Shown here: positions 1 to 8,719 of the stretch, in pieces | Layout: each line of letters opens with the position of its first letter | Position numbering within the stretch: position 1 is the stretch's first letter | DNA from: Chitinophaga ginsengisoli | Lineage (GTDB): Bacteria > Bacteroidota > Bacteroidia > Chitinophagales > Chitinophagaceae | Direction of reading: 5' to 3' | DNA: 64,000 nt | Assembly (NCBI RefSeq): GCF_003014595.1 | Contig: NZ_PYGK01000001.1 | Coordinates: 496,001-560,000, forward strand | Translations under genes and position numbers: made by a program | Notes under the pieces: model-generated | The model's input: only the letters and a program-made list of their open reading frames with translations | Database searches by the model: none | What the model was told of the DNA's origin: nothing

Positions 1-2
1 CT

Positions 3-26
3 AGACCAGGCGGTGGCGGAAGATAA
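3..26 (+). CDS. C-terminal tail of upstream gene, possibly rpsB
   Basis: The first bases read in frame as Arg-Pro-Gly4-Arg-stop. A glycine/arginine tail just before tsf fits the end of ribosomal protein S2 (rpsB), which normally precedes tsf, but only seven codons are visible. The assignment rests on gene order, so it is tentative. Confidence 0.35.
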   Translation, partial: RPGGGGR

Positions 27-56
27 TCTCCGTATACAGACATTATAAAATACAGC

Positions 57-103
57 AATTGCGAATCGTGGACTTAGACCTCTTTGTTCCATGATTCGCA
101 ATT
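57..103 (+). promoter_or_regulatory. hairpin between presumed rpsB and tsf
   Basis: AATTGCGAATC at 57-67 pairs perfectly with GATTCGCAATT at 93-103, and the inner TGGA/TCCA can extend the stem. No U-run follows, so it is unlikely to be a simple terminator. It could be a processing site or attenuator between the two genes. Confidence 0.5.
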
Positions 104-158
104 CAGCTAATAGTTGATAAAGAATAAATATTAATCTATATTAAACTCATTATAAGTT

Positions 159-986
159 ATGGCAGCAACAATTACAGCAGCTGATGTTAACAAACTGCGT
201 CAACAAACCGGTGCAGGTATGATGGATTGCAGAAAAGCATTGGTAGAGAGCGACGGCGATTTCGAAAAAGCAGTAGATTACCTGCGTAAAAAAGGACAGA
301 AAGTAGCAGCGCTGCGCTCTGACCGCGAAACCAAAGAAGGCGTTATCATCGCTAAAACTGCTGCAGACGGTAAGTCTGGTGTAGTAGTAGCGCTGGGCTG
401 TGAAACTGACTTCGTTGCTAAAAACGAAGATTTCGTAAAATTTGCTCAGTCTATCGTTGACCTGGCCCTGAGCACAGGCGCTAACACCATCGAAGAACTG
501 GGTGCAGCTTCCCTGGATGGTGCTACTGTAAATGATAAAGTGAACGATCAGGTAGCTAAGATCGGTGAAAAGATCACCCTGGCTAAATTTGAAAAGATCA
601 CCGCAGCTTCCGTAACTGCTTATATCCACGGTAACTACCGTATGGGTGTACTGGTTGGTTTCTCTGTGCCTGTTTCTGAAGAAGTAGGTAAAGATATCGC
701 TATGCAGATCGCAGCGATGAACCCAATCGCAGTAGACGCTGATGGCGTATCTCCTGAACTGATTGCCCGTGAAAAAGCTATCGCTATCGAGCAGATCGCT
801 GCAGAAGGCAAAACCGGAGATATGGCTGAAAAGATCGCTGTTGGTAAAGTGAATAAATTCTTCAAAGAAAATACCCTGTTACCTCAGGCTTTCGTAAAAG
901 ACAACAACAAATCTGTTGGCGATTACCTGAAATCTGTTAACGCAGATCTGAAAGTAACCGGATTCACAAGAATCGCTTTAGGGTAA
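159..986 (+). CDS. tsf: translation elongation factor Ts
   Basis: Cytoplasmic guanine-nucleotide exchange factor that recycles EF-Tu-GDP to EF-Tu-GTP. The 275-residue product is the usual length. The N-terminal UBA-like segment (about residues 5-45) carries the family signature, with QQTGAGMMDCRKAL at its core. The catalytic TDFVAKN motif is at about residues 83-89, followed by the dimerisation core. Start is ATG 159; no Shine-Dalgarno is seen, as is usual in Bacteroidota. It probably shares a transcript with the upstream gene and ends at a strong intrinsic terminator 16 nt downstream. Confidence 0.98.
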   Translation: MAATITAADVNKLRQQTGAGMMDCRKALVESDGDFEKAVDYLRKKGQKVAALRSDRETKEGVIIAKTAADGKSGVVVALGCETDFVAKNEDFVKFAQSIVDLALSTGANTIEELGAASLDGATVNDKVNDQVAKIGEKITLAKFEKITAASVTAYIHGNYRMGVLVGFSVPVSEEVGKDIAMQIAAMNPIAVDADGVSPELIAREKAIAIEQIAAEGKTGDMAEKIAVGKVNKFFKENTLLPQAFVKDNNKSVGDYLKSVNADLKVTGFTRIALG

Positions 987-1001
987 TTTTATTACCTGTT
1001 T

Positions 1002-1035
1002 AAAAGGAGAGAATCATCATTCTCTCCTTTTTTTT
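1002..1035 (+). terminator. intrinsic terminator of tsf
   Basis: AAAGGAGAGAA and TTCTCTCCTTT form a stem with a short loop, followed by a run of T. Confidence 0.9.
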
Positions 1036-1183
1036 GTGCTTAATATCGGGAATGCAACGCGGGCCGGACATCATCTATACTTCCCCTTCCCCAACACCGG
1101 AAGTACGTGTTCCGCATTTTTTTATATATTCGGGCACTGTAAACCATTTACTAACTAACTTTCATATCATTTTTCTATAAGTC

Positions 1184-1897
1184 ATGTTGCCAAAGTATAA
1201 GCGTATTTTACTCAAACTAAGCGGTGAATCCCTGATGGGAGAAGGTAATTATGGTATCGATCACAGAGTGATCACGCAGTATGCGTACGATATCAAAGCT
1301 GTGACCGACCTGGGGGTTCAGGTAGCCGTGGTAATTGGGGGGGGTAACATCTATCGTGGAATGAATGAGGCAGAAACCGGCATCGAAAGAGCCCAGGGCG
1401 ATTATATGGGTATGCTGGCAACAGTGATCAACGGTATGGCCATGCAGAGCGGCCTGGAGAAAGTAGGGCTTTACACCCGTCTTCAGTCTGCCATCAAAAT
1501 GGAACAGATCGCTGAACCGTACATCCGCCGCCGTGCCATCCGTCACCTGGAAAAAGGCCGTGTGGTGATATTTGGCGCCGGTACAGGTAATCCTTACTTC
1601 ACCACAGATACCGCCGCTTCCCTGCGTGCTATAGAAATACAGGCAGATGTGATCCTGAAAGGTACCCGTGTAGATGGTATCTATACTGCAGATCCTGAGA
1701 AAGATCCAACTGCTACCCGTTTCGAAACTATCACTTTCTCTGAAGTATATCAGAAATCGCTCAACGTGATGGATATGACCGCATTCACCCTCTGCCAGGA
1801 GAATAAACTGCCTATCATCGTATTTGATATGAATAAGGGTGGTAACCTGCTGCAGGTGATAATGGGTAAGAATGTAGGTACGCTCGTAAAGGGTTAA
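1184..1897 (+). CDS. pyrH: UMP kinase
   Basis: Phosphorylates UMP to UDP in pyrimidine nucleotide synthesis; a cytoplasmic hexamer of the amino-acid-kinase fold. The 237-residue length is standard. KLSGESL (about residues 11-17) and GGGNIYRG (about 52-59) form the phosphate-binding loops. [12 protein letters not shown] (about 135-146) is the family's UMP/ATP-binding signature. Adjacency to tsf matches the common rpsB-tsf-pyrH-frr order, but the tsf terminator and a 150-nt gap suggest its own promoter. No frr follows; a convergent lipoprotein gene lies downstream. Confidence 0.98.
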   Translation: MLPKYKRILLKLSGESLMGEGNYGIDHRVITQYAYDIKAVTDLGVQVAVVIGGGNIYRGMNEAETGIERAQGDYMGMLATVINGMAMQSGLEKVGLYTRLQSAIKMEQIAEPYIRRRAIRHLEKGRVVIFGAGTGNPYFTTDTAASLRAIEIQADVILKGTRVDGIYTADPEKDPTATRFETITFSEVYQKSLNVMDMTAFTLCQENKLPIIVFDMNKGGNLLQVIMGKNVGTLVKG

Positions 1898-1915
1898 TCT
1901 AAGCTGATTTAATAC

Positions 1916-1990
1916 CAGGGATCAGGAATTAAGAATAAGGAATAATGTCCCGTACATGATGCTTTATTCTTAATCCCTGATCCCTGTTTT
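1916..1990. terminator. bidirectional terminator between pyrH and the DUF3298 lipoprotein
   Basis: Arms of 25 nt (1916-1940 and 1962-1986) pair with two mismatches and T-rich sequence follows. The arms contain GGAATTAAGAAT, related to the inverted repeat at 3852-3901. Confidence 0.8.
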
Positions 1991-3075
1991 TATTTTAGCA
2001 GGGACTTGATGTTCTTAAAGGGAACGAACAGGTTCACCTGGCCTAATGCATAAGGACCGATTTCGTAGGGTGTATAACTGAATCCGATACCCTTGTCCGT
2101 AACCAGGAAGTTATCGTTGGGAACAATCTCTTTAGTGAGTAGCATTGTTTCCAGTTTCTCCCCTTCCTCCAGTTTATAAATGCTCCTGAAGGACTTCTCC
2201 AGTTCTGGTATCAGCTCGGTTTTATAGTTGCCTTTCAGGAAATCTTCTGGCTTCAGGATCTTCTTTTTCTCCAGGTCCAGTACCTGGTAGTGTGCGCCAT
2301 AGTTGCCATGTGCACCGCCGGTGAATTCATAGCTGAAATATTCGAGTACAAGCAGGGGATATTGGTTCCATACTATTTTGATATCGGCATCAGCCGCCCA
2401 GTTGGCGGTGGCAGGAATGCCATTTGTTGTATCCAGGTCCTTTTCGTTGACCTTATAGGTCACCAGGAAAGAGTCAATATCCCTGTGGATATATCTGTTT
2501 ACGTTCATGCCGGATTTGCCATCTGTGATGCAGTTACGTACAAAGGTGGCAGTAGTCTCGTCATAGCCGGCAGCAGGCCATACAATGCTATTGGTTGCCT
2601 GGCCGGTGGGTGTATTGGGATTTCCGGGGAAGAGATCTACTGAGTCTGCAGCGTACAGTACATCGAGCGGAACGGCATTTTCAAAGCTCGGAGTAAGCGC
2701 AAAAGGATAAGAGGTACCCTTACCCCTCCATTTGCCGGTAAAGTGCCCCAGACTGTCCAGTTTGCCCGAAAACAGCCTTTCTTCATTCCTGTCGGTATTC
2801 TCATACAGGATCACTTTATCGCCTTCAGGGCTGCCCCATATCATAATAGGTTCCCCGATCTTGTCATAGGTGTAATATCCACGGAAGATCCAGATGCCTG
2901 ATTTAACAAGATCCATGGTCACAGGCTCAGTTCCGATGGTGCCTTTCAGGTGGAGATAATAAAAAGCAGTTTTGGTAGGATCAGGGACCTTTGCGGTTTG
3001 CGTCTGCTGCTTTGTTTTCCTGCCACAGGAGACGAACACACAAGAAGCGATAACTAATAGTAATATGGTTCTCAT
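1990..3075 (-). CDS. DUF3298 (RsiV-like) domain lipoprotein
   Basis: 361-residue lipoprotein. A signal peptide ends in the lipobox VFVSC, so it is probably anchored in the outer or inner membrane facing the periplasm. The C-terminal ~120 residues show features of the DUF4163/DUF3298 fold found in RsiV and PdaC: a YEFTGGAHGNYG motif, then a YEIGPYALG segment near the end. The middle part contains short repeats of the type seen in lipoproteins with MORN/WG-like strands (IMIWGSPEGDKVILYE). Function is unknown; related domains bind lysozyme or act near peptidoglycan deacetylases. Convergent with pyrH. Confidence 0.75.
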   Translation of the reverse strand: MRTILLLVIASCVFVSCGRKTKQQTQTAKVPDPTKTAFYYLHLKGTIGTEPVTMDLVKSGIWIFRGYYTYDKIGEPIMIWGSPEGDKVILYENTDRNEERLFSGKLDSLGHFTGKWRGKGTSYPFALTPSFENAVPLDVLYAADSVDLFPGNPNTPTGQATNSIVWPAAGYDETTATFVRNCITDGKSGMNVNRYIHRDIDSFLVTYKVNEKDLDTTNGIPATANWAADADIKIVWNQYPLLVLEYFSYEFTGGAHGNYGAHYQVLDLEKKKILKPEDFLKGNYKTELIPELEKSFRSIYKLEEGEKLETMLLTKEIVPNDNFLVTDKGIGFSYTPYEIGPYALGQVNLFVPFKNIKSLLK

Positions 3076-3154
3076 GCGCTAAAATTACTAAATAAACTGA
3101 CCACTGTCATATATCAATCTAGTGCTGCAACCGGTTACGTGCTGGGTTTATAAG

Positions 3155-3162
3155 TATCTTTG
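3155..3162 (+). promoter_or_regulatory. -7 promoter element of pdxH
   Basis: TATCTTTG matches the Bacteroidota -7 consensus TAnnTTTG. It overlaps the GTG at 3162, which therefore cannot be the start codon; the next in-frame ATG is at 3183. Confidence 0.7.
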
Positions 3163-3182
3163 TGGCAGTTAAAATCAGGACC

Positions 3183-3827
3183 ATGTTGAATAAAGAAGTA
3201 GCAGATCTACGTAAAGACTACCGGCTGGCCTCCCTCGATGAGGAAGATGTAGCAAAGGATCCCATAGCGCAATTTGGACGTTGGTGGAATGATGCAACCA
3301 GTGGACAGCTGAATGAACCTAATGCCATGACACTGGCAACCAGTACACCTGACGGGTATCCATCAGCACGTATTGTATTGCTGAAAAGTTTTGATGCGGA
3401 TGGTTTTGTATTCTTTACAAATTATGAGAGCCGTAAGGGAATAGAGATGGCAGCTAACCCGAATGTATCATTGTTATTCTTCTGGCAGGAGCTGGAAAGG
3501 CAGGTGCGTATAGACGGAACTGTTAGCAAGGTAACTACTGATGTGAGTGATGAATATTATAACAGCAGGCCTCCCGGCAGCCGTATAGGTGCTATTGCTT
3601 CTCCGCAGAGCCGTGTGATACCACATCGTAGTTTCCTGGAAGAACAGGTGAGAATAGTGGCGGAGAAATATGTGTTGAAAGATCCTGTGCGTCCGGCATA
3701 CTGGGGTGGTTATATAGTGAAGCCATCGAAAATGGAGTTCTGGCAGGGACGCAGCAACCGTTTACACGATAGAATATTATACACGATGGAAGGCAATGAG
3801 TGGAAGATAGAACGCCTGGCGCCTTGA
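3183..3827 (+). CDS. pdxH: pyridoxamine 5'-phosphate oxidase
   Basis: FMN-dependent oxidase converting pyridoxine or pyridoxamine 5'-phosphate to pyridoxal 5'-phosphate (vitamin B6 synthesis and salvage). About 214 residues from ATG 3183, the usual length. Visible family marks: DYRLASLDE near the N-terminus, [26 protein letters not shown] (FMN-binding region), an RQVRIDG strand, [10 protein letters not shown], and the C-terminal [11 protein letters not shown] substrate-binding motif. The -7 element over 3155-3162 rules out the earlier GTG. It ends at a convergent inverted repeat. Confidence 0.96.
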   Translation: MLNKEVADLRKDYRLASLDEEDVAKDPIAQFGRWWNDATSGQLNEPNAMTLATSTPDGYPSARIVLLKSFDADGFVFFTNYESRKGIEMAANPNVSLLFFWQELERQVRIDGTVSKVTTDVSDEYYNSRPPGSRIGAIASPQSRVIPHRSFLEEQVRIVAEKYVLKDPVRPAYWGGYIVKPSKMEFWQGRSNRLHDRILYTMEGNEWKIERLAP

Positions 3828-3851
3828 TGCGCGTAGTTAAGGGGATAAAGT

Positions 3852-3901
3852 TAGGAATTAGGAATTATCGTTTCGAGTGAATTCTTAATTCCTAATTCCT
3901 A
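3852..3901. repeat. 16-bp perfect inverted repeat between pdxH and Thx
   Basis: TAGGAATTAGGAATTA (3852-3867) is the exact reverse complement of 3886-3901. Each arm is itself a direct repeat of AGGAATT. It lies between convergent genes and probably works as a terminator. Similar wording appears in the repeat at 1916-1990 and in a fragment near 11250. Confidence 0.75.
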
Positions 3902-3907
3902 GTTGCA

Positions 3908-4024
3908 TTAAGCCTTTTTTTCAGCTTTAGCAGCAGCAGCTTTCTTTGGTTTAGCAGGTCTGGACTTGCCGAAAGAACCGTTAGAAATCTTGCCTTTTTT
4001 GGTTTTGATATCACCTCTACCCAT
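3908..4024 (-). CDS. 30S ribosomal protein Thx
   Basis: Small basic protein of 38 residues starting MGRGDIKTKKGKISNGSFGK, with a lysine/alanine-rich tail. This matches the Bacteroidota form of Thx, a peptide that packs into the 30S head rRNA. A longer in-frame extension to 4096 exists, but the family begins at MGRGD, so ATG 4024 is chosen. The HU gene lies upstream on the same strand. Confidence 0.9.
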   Translation of the reverse strand: MGRGDIKTKKGKISNGSFGKSRPAKPKKAAAAKAEKKA

Positions 4025-4122
4025 TGTAAACAGTTTGATGTTTATTATTTGATTGTTTGTTAATCTGAGGATGTAACTCCCGCTAATTAGGCGCAAATTA
4101 CGTAATAGCCGCTGTTAAATGC

Positions 4123-4157
4123 AAAAAAAAAGCAAGAAACAGTAGTGTTCCTTGCTT
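4123..4157 (-). terminator. intrinsic terminator of the HU gene
   Basis: Read on the minus strand, AAGCAAG...CTTGCTT forms a stem followed by nine T. Confidence 0.92.
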
Positions 4158-4177
4158 GAATAAGTTAAGCTAACAGA

Positions 4178-4447
4178 TTAAAGCTTGTCGGACAGAGCCT
4201 TACCAGCTTTGAATTTAGCAACTTTCTTAGCTTTGATCTTGATGATCTGGCCAGTCTGTGGGTTTCTACCGTTACGAGCAGCACGTTTAGAAACAGAGAA
4301 AGTACCGAAACCTACTAAGGTTACTTTACCGCCTTTTTTCAGGGTATCAGCAACAGCTTTAGTGAAAGAATCCAGCGCTTCGTTAGCTTGGGTTTTAGTG
4401 ATAGCGGCATCTTTTGCCAGCTTGTCGATTAATTCGGCTTTGTTCAT
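4178..4447 (-). CDS. HU family DNA-binding protein
   Basis: Nucleoid-associated histone-like protein that bends DNA. 89 residues, the classic HU length. Helical N-terminus (MNKAELIDKLAKDA), then GFGTFSVSKRAARNGRNPQTG; RNPQTG at residues 61-66 is the DNA-intercalating beta-arm tip. The -7/-33 promoter at 4490-4520 and the strong terminator suggest a monocistronic, highly expressed gene. Confidence 0.97.
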   Translation of the reverse strand: MNKAELIDKLAKDAAITKTQANEALDSFTKAVADTLKKGGKVTLVGFGTFSVSKRAARNGRNPQTGQIIKIKAKKVAKFKAGKALSDKL

Positions 4448-4489
4448 AGCTAGTAAGATTTAACTAGTGAATAAAATGTTTGATGTGAG

Positions 4490-4520
4490 CAAATATAGCG
4501 CGTTTTATCAGATTACCAAA
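4490..4520 (-). promoter_or_regulatory. promoter of the HU gene
   Basis: On the minus strand TTTG, 19 nt, then TATATTTG: an exact match to the Bacteroidota -33/-7 arrangement, placing the transcript start about 40 nt before the ATG. Confidence 0.85.
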
Positions 4521-4753
4521 TTTTTTGAATCTTTTTTAATCAAAAAATCATCGGCTGAAAACGCCTACAGATAACGGTTACAGCAGATTAACACTTGACA
4601 TGTCAGCGATAGGGGAAACCCCTTACTTTGTTGAAAACCGCTATGACAGGCCATTTGCTGTACTATTTGATATAAACGCGTATGTGTTCCAAGTATTGTA
4701 CCAAAGTCTAAACCCCGTGTGATCAGTGGATTTCCTGTGGATAAGTTTAACAT
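4521..4753. other. non-coding stretch with one perfect DnaA-box match
   Basis: Between the HU promoter and the DUF4286 gene. The first 40 nt are very AT-rich. TGTGGATAA (4736-4744) is the exact complement of the DnaA box TTATCCACA; only near matches are seen around it. No convincing gene is visible. A single box next to an AT-rich patch is not enough to call an origin. Confidence 0.3.
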
Positions 4754-5056
4754 TTACACAACCTGCATTACTGTGTTAAAAGCTACAAACTGGTTCCCGA
4801 ACAGGTCATAGCCGGCCTTCCGAAGGGCCGGTGCATGCTCTTCCAGGTAGGTTTGATAGTTCTCCAATGTATCTGTAAAGTACTGGGTTGAGTATGTAGG
4901 TCCATCCTGGTCATCCTGCTCAAGCAGCCTGCAGATGCGGTAATCGTGGAAAAGCCCCGTTGCCATAATAGCCGGAATATGCTCTTCTTTCATCCATTGC
5001 AGCCACCTGTCATTGATGAAGTGTGATACCTTGGTCGTGACGTTATAAACAATCAT
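4754..5056 (-). CDS. DUF4286 family protein
   Basis: 100-residue soluble protein, full length for the DUF4286 family common in Bacteroidota. It begins MIVYNVTTKVSH and has a ferredoxin-like alternation of strands and helices (RICRLLEQD, YSTQYFTDTLENYQTYL). The biochemical role is unknown. It follows the exonuclease III gene by 15 nt on the same strand, so the two are probably co-transcribed. Confidence 0.8.
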   Translation of the reverse strand: MIVYNVTTKVSHFINDRWLQWMKEEHIPAIMATGLFHDYRICRLLEQDDQDGPTYSTQYFTDTLENYQTYLEEHAPALRKAGYDLFGNQFVAFNTVMQVV

Positions 5057-5071
5057 GTGCAGAAGTTGGCT

Positions 5072-5836
5072 TTAAGACCCCAGTTGCAGGAATACAGGAC
5101 AATGGTCTGAATGCTTTACATCCTGCCAGATCCGGGCATCCTTCAGTCTCTCCTGCAGGGGAGTTGTAACATTAATATAATCGATACGCCAGCCTTTGTT
5201 ATTGGCCCTGGCATTAGACCGTACGCTCCACCAGCTGTATTGATGCGGCTCCGGATGATAATGACGGAAGGTATCCACAAATCCGTTGCTGAAGAATTTA
5301 TCCAGCCAGGCCCGTTCTTCCGGCAGAAAGCCTGACGACTTTTTATTACCTACGGGGTCATGGATGTCTATCGGCTGGTGACATATATTATAGTCGCCAC
5401 ATACTACCAGGTTCGGTCTTGTGCTTTTCAACTGATCCAGGTAACCGTAAAATTCGTCCAGCCACTGGTATTTATAGGTCTGTCTTTCGTCGCCACTGGT
5501 GCCGGAGGGGATGTAGGTATTGATAAGGGTAATATCGCCAAAATCGAGCCTTATTACACGTCCTTCCGCATCACTCTGCATGAACCCGTTACCATATTGT
5601 ACATGGTTAGGGGTGATCTTTGTCAGCACGGCCACCCCACTATACCCTTTTTTCTCTGCAGGGTACCAGTAGTGCTCGTAACCCAGTTCTTCAAATTGGC
5701 GGTAATCAACATTGTCTTTGTGGGCTTTGATCTCCTGCAGGCATACGATATCCGCGGGATCAGTTTTCAGCCATTCCGTAAAACCTTTGGTCATGGCGGA
5801 ACGCAGTCCGTTTACATTATAGGATACAATTCTCAT
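5072..5836 (-). CDS. xth: exodeoxyribonuclease III
   Basis: AP endonuclease / 3'-5' exonuclease of base-excision repair (EEP superfamily, ExoA/XthA type). 254 residues from ATG 5836. Motifs in order: MRIVSYNVNGLRSA, DIVCLQEIKA (metal-binding Glu), YSGVAVLTK, INTYIPSG, VVCGDYNICH (catalytic Asp/Asn), WRIDYINV and KHSDHCPV (catalytic Asp-His). A 12-residue N-terminal extension is possible, but homologues start at MRIVSYN. It probably heads an operon with the DUF4286 gene. Confidence 0.96.
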   Translation of the reverse strand: MRIVSYNVNGLRSAMTKGFTEWLKTDPADIVCLQEIKAHKDNVDYRQFEELGYEHYWYPAEKKGYSGVAVLTKITPNHVQYGNGFMQSDAEGRVIRLDFGDITLINTYIPSGTSGDERQTYKYQWLDEFYGYLDQLKSTRPNLVVCGDYNICHQPIDIHDPVGNKKSSGFLPEERAWLDKFFSNGFVDTFRHYHPEPHQYSWWSVRSNARANNKGWRIDYINVTTPLQERLKDARIWQDVKHSDHCPVFLQLGS

Positions 5837-5887
5837 GGTGTGGTAGCTCATTCGTCCAAGGTCTATGGACATATTGGTGTTAATTAT

Positions 5888-5923
5888 AAAAAAAACGGTA
5901 GTCCAATGATGGATGGACTACCG
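5888..5923 (-). terminator. intrinsic terminator of metH
   Basis: Minus-strand CGGTAGTCCA...TGGACTACCG stem followed by eight T, just after the methionine synthase stop codon. Confidence 0.9.
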
Positions 5924-5936
5924 CTATATCGACTCA

Positions 5937-8687
5937 TTACATGTCATATTCGAGTACGGGGCGTAGCCATTTTTCGGCTTCCTCTACGGTCCATCCTTTA
6001 CGGGTGGCATAATCTTCTACCTGGTCTTTCTCTATCTTGCCAAGGCCAAAATACTTGGCCTCAGGATGGGCGAAATACCATCCGCTAACGCTGGAGGCTG
6101 GGTACATTGCGAGAGATTCGGTAAGGATGATACCGGTATTTTCAGTAGCGTCCAGCATGTCGAACAGCTTATATTTCTCGGTATGTTCAGGGCATGCCGG
6201 ATAACCTGGTGCCGGACGGATACCGGAGTATTCCTCACGGATCAGGGCATCGTTATCCAGTTGTTCCTCGGATGCATATCCCCAGAACTCCTGTCTTACA
6301 CGTTTGTGCATCAGCTCTGCGAAGGCCTCTACCAACCTGTCGGCAAGGGCTTTCAGCATGATACTGCTATAATCGTCGTGGTCTTCTTTGAACTTTTCCA
6401 GCCATTTTTCTATATCACCGCCCGTTGTAACCGCGAAGGCGCCCATATAGTCCTGGATGCCTGCTTCTGCCGGGGCAATGAAATCGGCCAGGGAAAAGTT
6501 CGGCTGACCGGGTGCCTTTTTGATCTGTTGACGGAGGCATTCCAGATGAACGGCGCCGGCGCCGGGTTTGGGAGATAATACGGAGATGGTATCGTCCGCA
6601 CTTCTGTTTGCTGGGAACAGGCCTATCACGCCATTGGCAGTAAGCCATTTCTCTTCCACGATACGTTTCAGCATGGCTTTCGCGTCTTCGAAGAGGCGGG
6701 AGGCTTCCTGTCCGACAATTTCATCCGTCAGGATCTGCGGGAATTTACCATGAAGTTCCCAGGAGATAAAGAAGGGCTGCCAGTCAATAAACTCAGCTAT
6801 ATCAGCCAGGTTATAGTTCTTGAACACCTGTATGCCGAGCTTTTTAGGCACAACCGGCTTATAGTTGCTCCAGTCGGTGATAGCCTTATGCTGGCGGGCT
6901 TCTGCGATAGGGAGGTATTGTTTTACCGGTTTCTTGTTCCGGAAGTTTTCGTTCAGTTTCTGGTACTCGATCTTCACATCGTCTAGGAAGGTCTTCTTGA
7001 GCGCCTTATTCAGCAGGCTTCCGGTAACCGTTACGCTACGGGAAGCATCGAGTACGTGTATGACCCCATGTTCGTATTCAGGGGCTATTTTTACGGCTGT
7101 ATGCGTACGGGAAGTGGTAGCGCCTCCGATGATCAGGGGCACTTCGAAATGCTGGCGTTTCATCTCCCTGGCTACATTTACCATCTCGTCGAGGCTGGGA
7201 GTGATCAGGCCACTGAGACCAATAATGTCCACCTGCTCCTGGCGGGCGGTCTGCAATATCTTCTCAGCGGGTACCATTACACCCATATCAATAATATCAT
7301 AGCCGTTACAGCCCAGTACCACACCCACGATATTCTTGCCGATATCGTGCACGTCGCCTTTTACTGTAGCCAGCAGGATCTTTCCGGCGGATTTTACCAC
7401 GCCACCATTCAGCGCCACCAGTTTTTGCTTTTCTTCCTCTATAAAAGGAGTAAGCACGGCCACTGATTTCTTCATTACACGGGCGCTTTTCACTACCTGG
7501 GGTAAGAACATCTTACCACTGCCAAACAGGTCGCCTACGATGTTCATGCCGGCCATGAGGGGACCTTCAATCACATCCAGCGGACGTGGGTATTGCTGAC
7601 GGGCTTCTTCTGTATCGGCCTCAATATAGTCGGTGATACCGTTCACCAGGGCATGGCTCAGGCGTTCTTCCACGGTGCCCTGACGCCAGGTTTCATCTTT
7701 TTCAATCACCTTACCTTTACTCTTCACGGTTTCGGCAAAGGCGATCAGGCGTTCTGTAGCGTCTTCCCGGCGGTTCAGGATAGCATCGTCACAGAGTTCA
7801 CGCAGTTCCGGCTCTATCTCGTCGTAGATCTGAAGCATACCAGCATTCACGATGCCCATGTTCATACCTGCCTTGATAGCATAGTAGAGGAACGCAGAGT
7901 GCATAGCTTCACGCACCACATCGTTACCACGGAAAGAGAAGGAAATATTACTTACCCCACCGCTTACGCTGGTGAGGGGCATCAGTTCTTTAATACGGCG
8001 GGTAGCGTTGATGAAGTCTACCGCATAGTTATTGTGCTCCTCTATACCCGTGGCAATCGCGAAGATGTTAGGGTCGAAGATGATATCCTGTGGATCAAAG
8101 CCTACCTTTTCTGTCAGTATCTTATAGGAGCGGTGGCAGAAGCTGACCTTTTTCTCTTCGGTATCAGCCTGTCCGTGTTCATCGAAAGCCATCACTACCA
8201 CTGCGGCGCCAAAGGCTTTACAGATCTGTGCCTGTTCGATGAACTTCTCTTCACCTTCCTTCAGGCTGATGGAGTTGACGATACACTTACCCTGCAGGCA
8301 TTTGAGGCCGGCCTCTATGATGCTGAACTTACTGGAGTCGATCATCACCGGAATCCTGGAGATGTCCGGCTCTGCTGCCAGAAGGTTCAGGAAGGTGGTC
8401 ATGGCCTTTTCTCCATCCAGGAGGGCATCATCCATATTCACATCCAGTACCTGCGCGCCATTTTCCACCTGCTGGCGGGCTACGGAGAGGGCTTCTTCAT
8501 ATAAGCCTTCCCGGATCAGGCGGGCAAATTTCTTCGAACCGGTTACGTTGGTACGCTCACCGATATTAATGAAATTGGTCTCAGGCCTTACCACCAGCGG
8601 TTCTAAACCACTCAGACGGAGGAATGGTTTTATCACTTTGGTTTCGGGTGCCTGTAAAGTATCTGCTGAAGTGATTGTTTCGCTCAT
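5937..8687 (-). CDS. metH: methionine synthase, folate/B12/activation part
   Basis: Cobalamin-dependent methionine synthase lacking the homocysteine-binding module, which is the separate gene just upstream. 916 residues: pterin-binding domain starting near [17 protein letters not shown] (about 40-320), B12 cap, B12-binding Rossmann domain with [18 protein letters not shown] and IIGGATTS (about 450-590), and a SAM-binding reactivation domain with [12 protein letters not shown] and [21 protein letters not shown] near the C-terminus. Together the two proteins would transfer the methyl of 5-methyl-THF to homocysteine. The 32-nt gap between the genes indicates one operon. Confidence 0.96.
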   Translation of the reverse strand: MSETITSADTLQAPETKVIKPFLRLSGLEPLVVRPETNFINIGERTNVTGSKKFARLIREGLYEEALSVARQQVENGAQVLDVNMDDALLDGEKAMTTFLNLLAAEPDISRIPVMIDSSKFSIIEAGLKCLQGKCIVNSISLKEGEEKFIEQAQICKAFGAAVVVMAFDEHGQADTEEKKVSFCHRSYKILTEKVGFDPQDIIFDPNIFAIATGIEEHNNYAVDFINATRRIKELMPLTSVSGGVSNISFSFRGNDVVREAMHSAFLYYAIKAGMNMGIVNAGMLQIYDEIEPELRELCDDAILNRREDATERLIAFAETVKSKGKVIEKDETWRQGTVEERLSHALVNGITDYIEADTEEARQQYPRPLDVIEGPLMAGMNIVGDLFGSGKMFLPQVVKSARVMKKSVAVLTPFIEEEKQKLVALNGGVVKSAGKILLATVKGDVHDIGKNIVGVVLGCNGYDIIDMGVMVPAEKILQTARQEQVDIIGLSGLITPSLDEMVNVAREMKRQHFEVPLIIGGATTSRTHTAVKIAPEYEHGVIHVLDASRSVTVTGSLLNKALKKTFLDDVKIEYQKLNENFRNKKPVKQYLPIAEARQHKAITDWSNYKPVVPKKLGIQVFKNYNLADIAEFIDWQPFFISWELHGKFPQILTDEIVGQEASRLFEDAKAMLKRIVEEKWLTANGVIGLFPANRSADDTISVLSPKPGAGAVHLECLRQQIKKAPGQPNFSLADFIAPAEAGIQDYMGAFAVTTGGDIEKWLEKFKEDHDDYSSIMLKALADRLVEAFAELMHKRVRQEFWGYASEEQLDNDALIREEYSGIRPAPGYPACPEHTEKYKLFDMLDATENTGIILTESLAMYPASSVSGWYFAHPEAKYFGLGKIEKDQVEDYATRKGWTVEEAEKWLRPVLEYDM

Positions 8688-8719
8688 TTGTGTTGCTGTA
8701 GTAATTTATCAGTATAGAC

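Noticed and set aside
4565..4753. 62-codon minus-strand frame downstream of the DUF4286 gene
   Set aside because: No domain or signal features; it covers the AT-rich gap and DnaA-box region and reads like random sequence.
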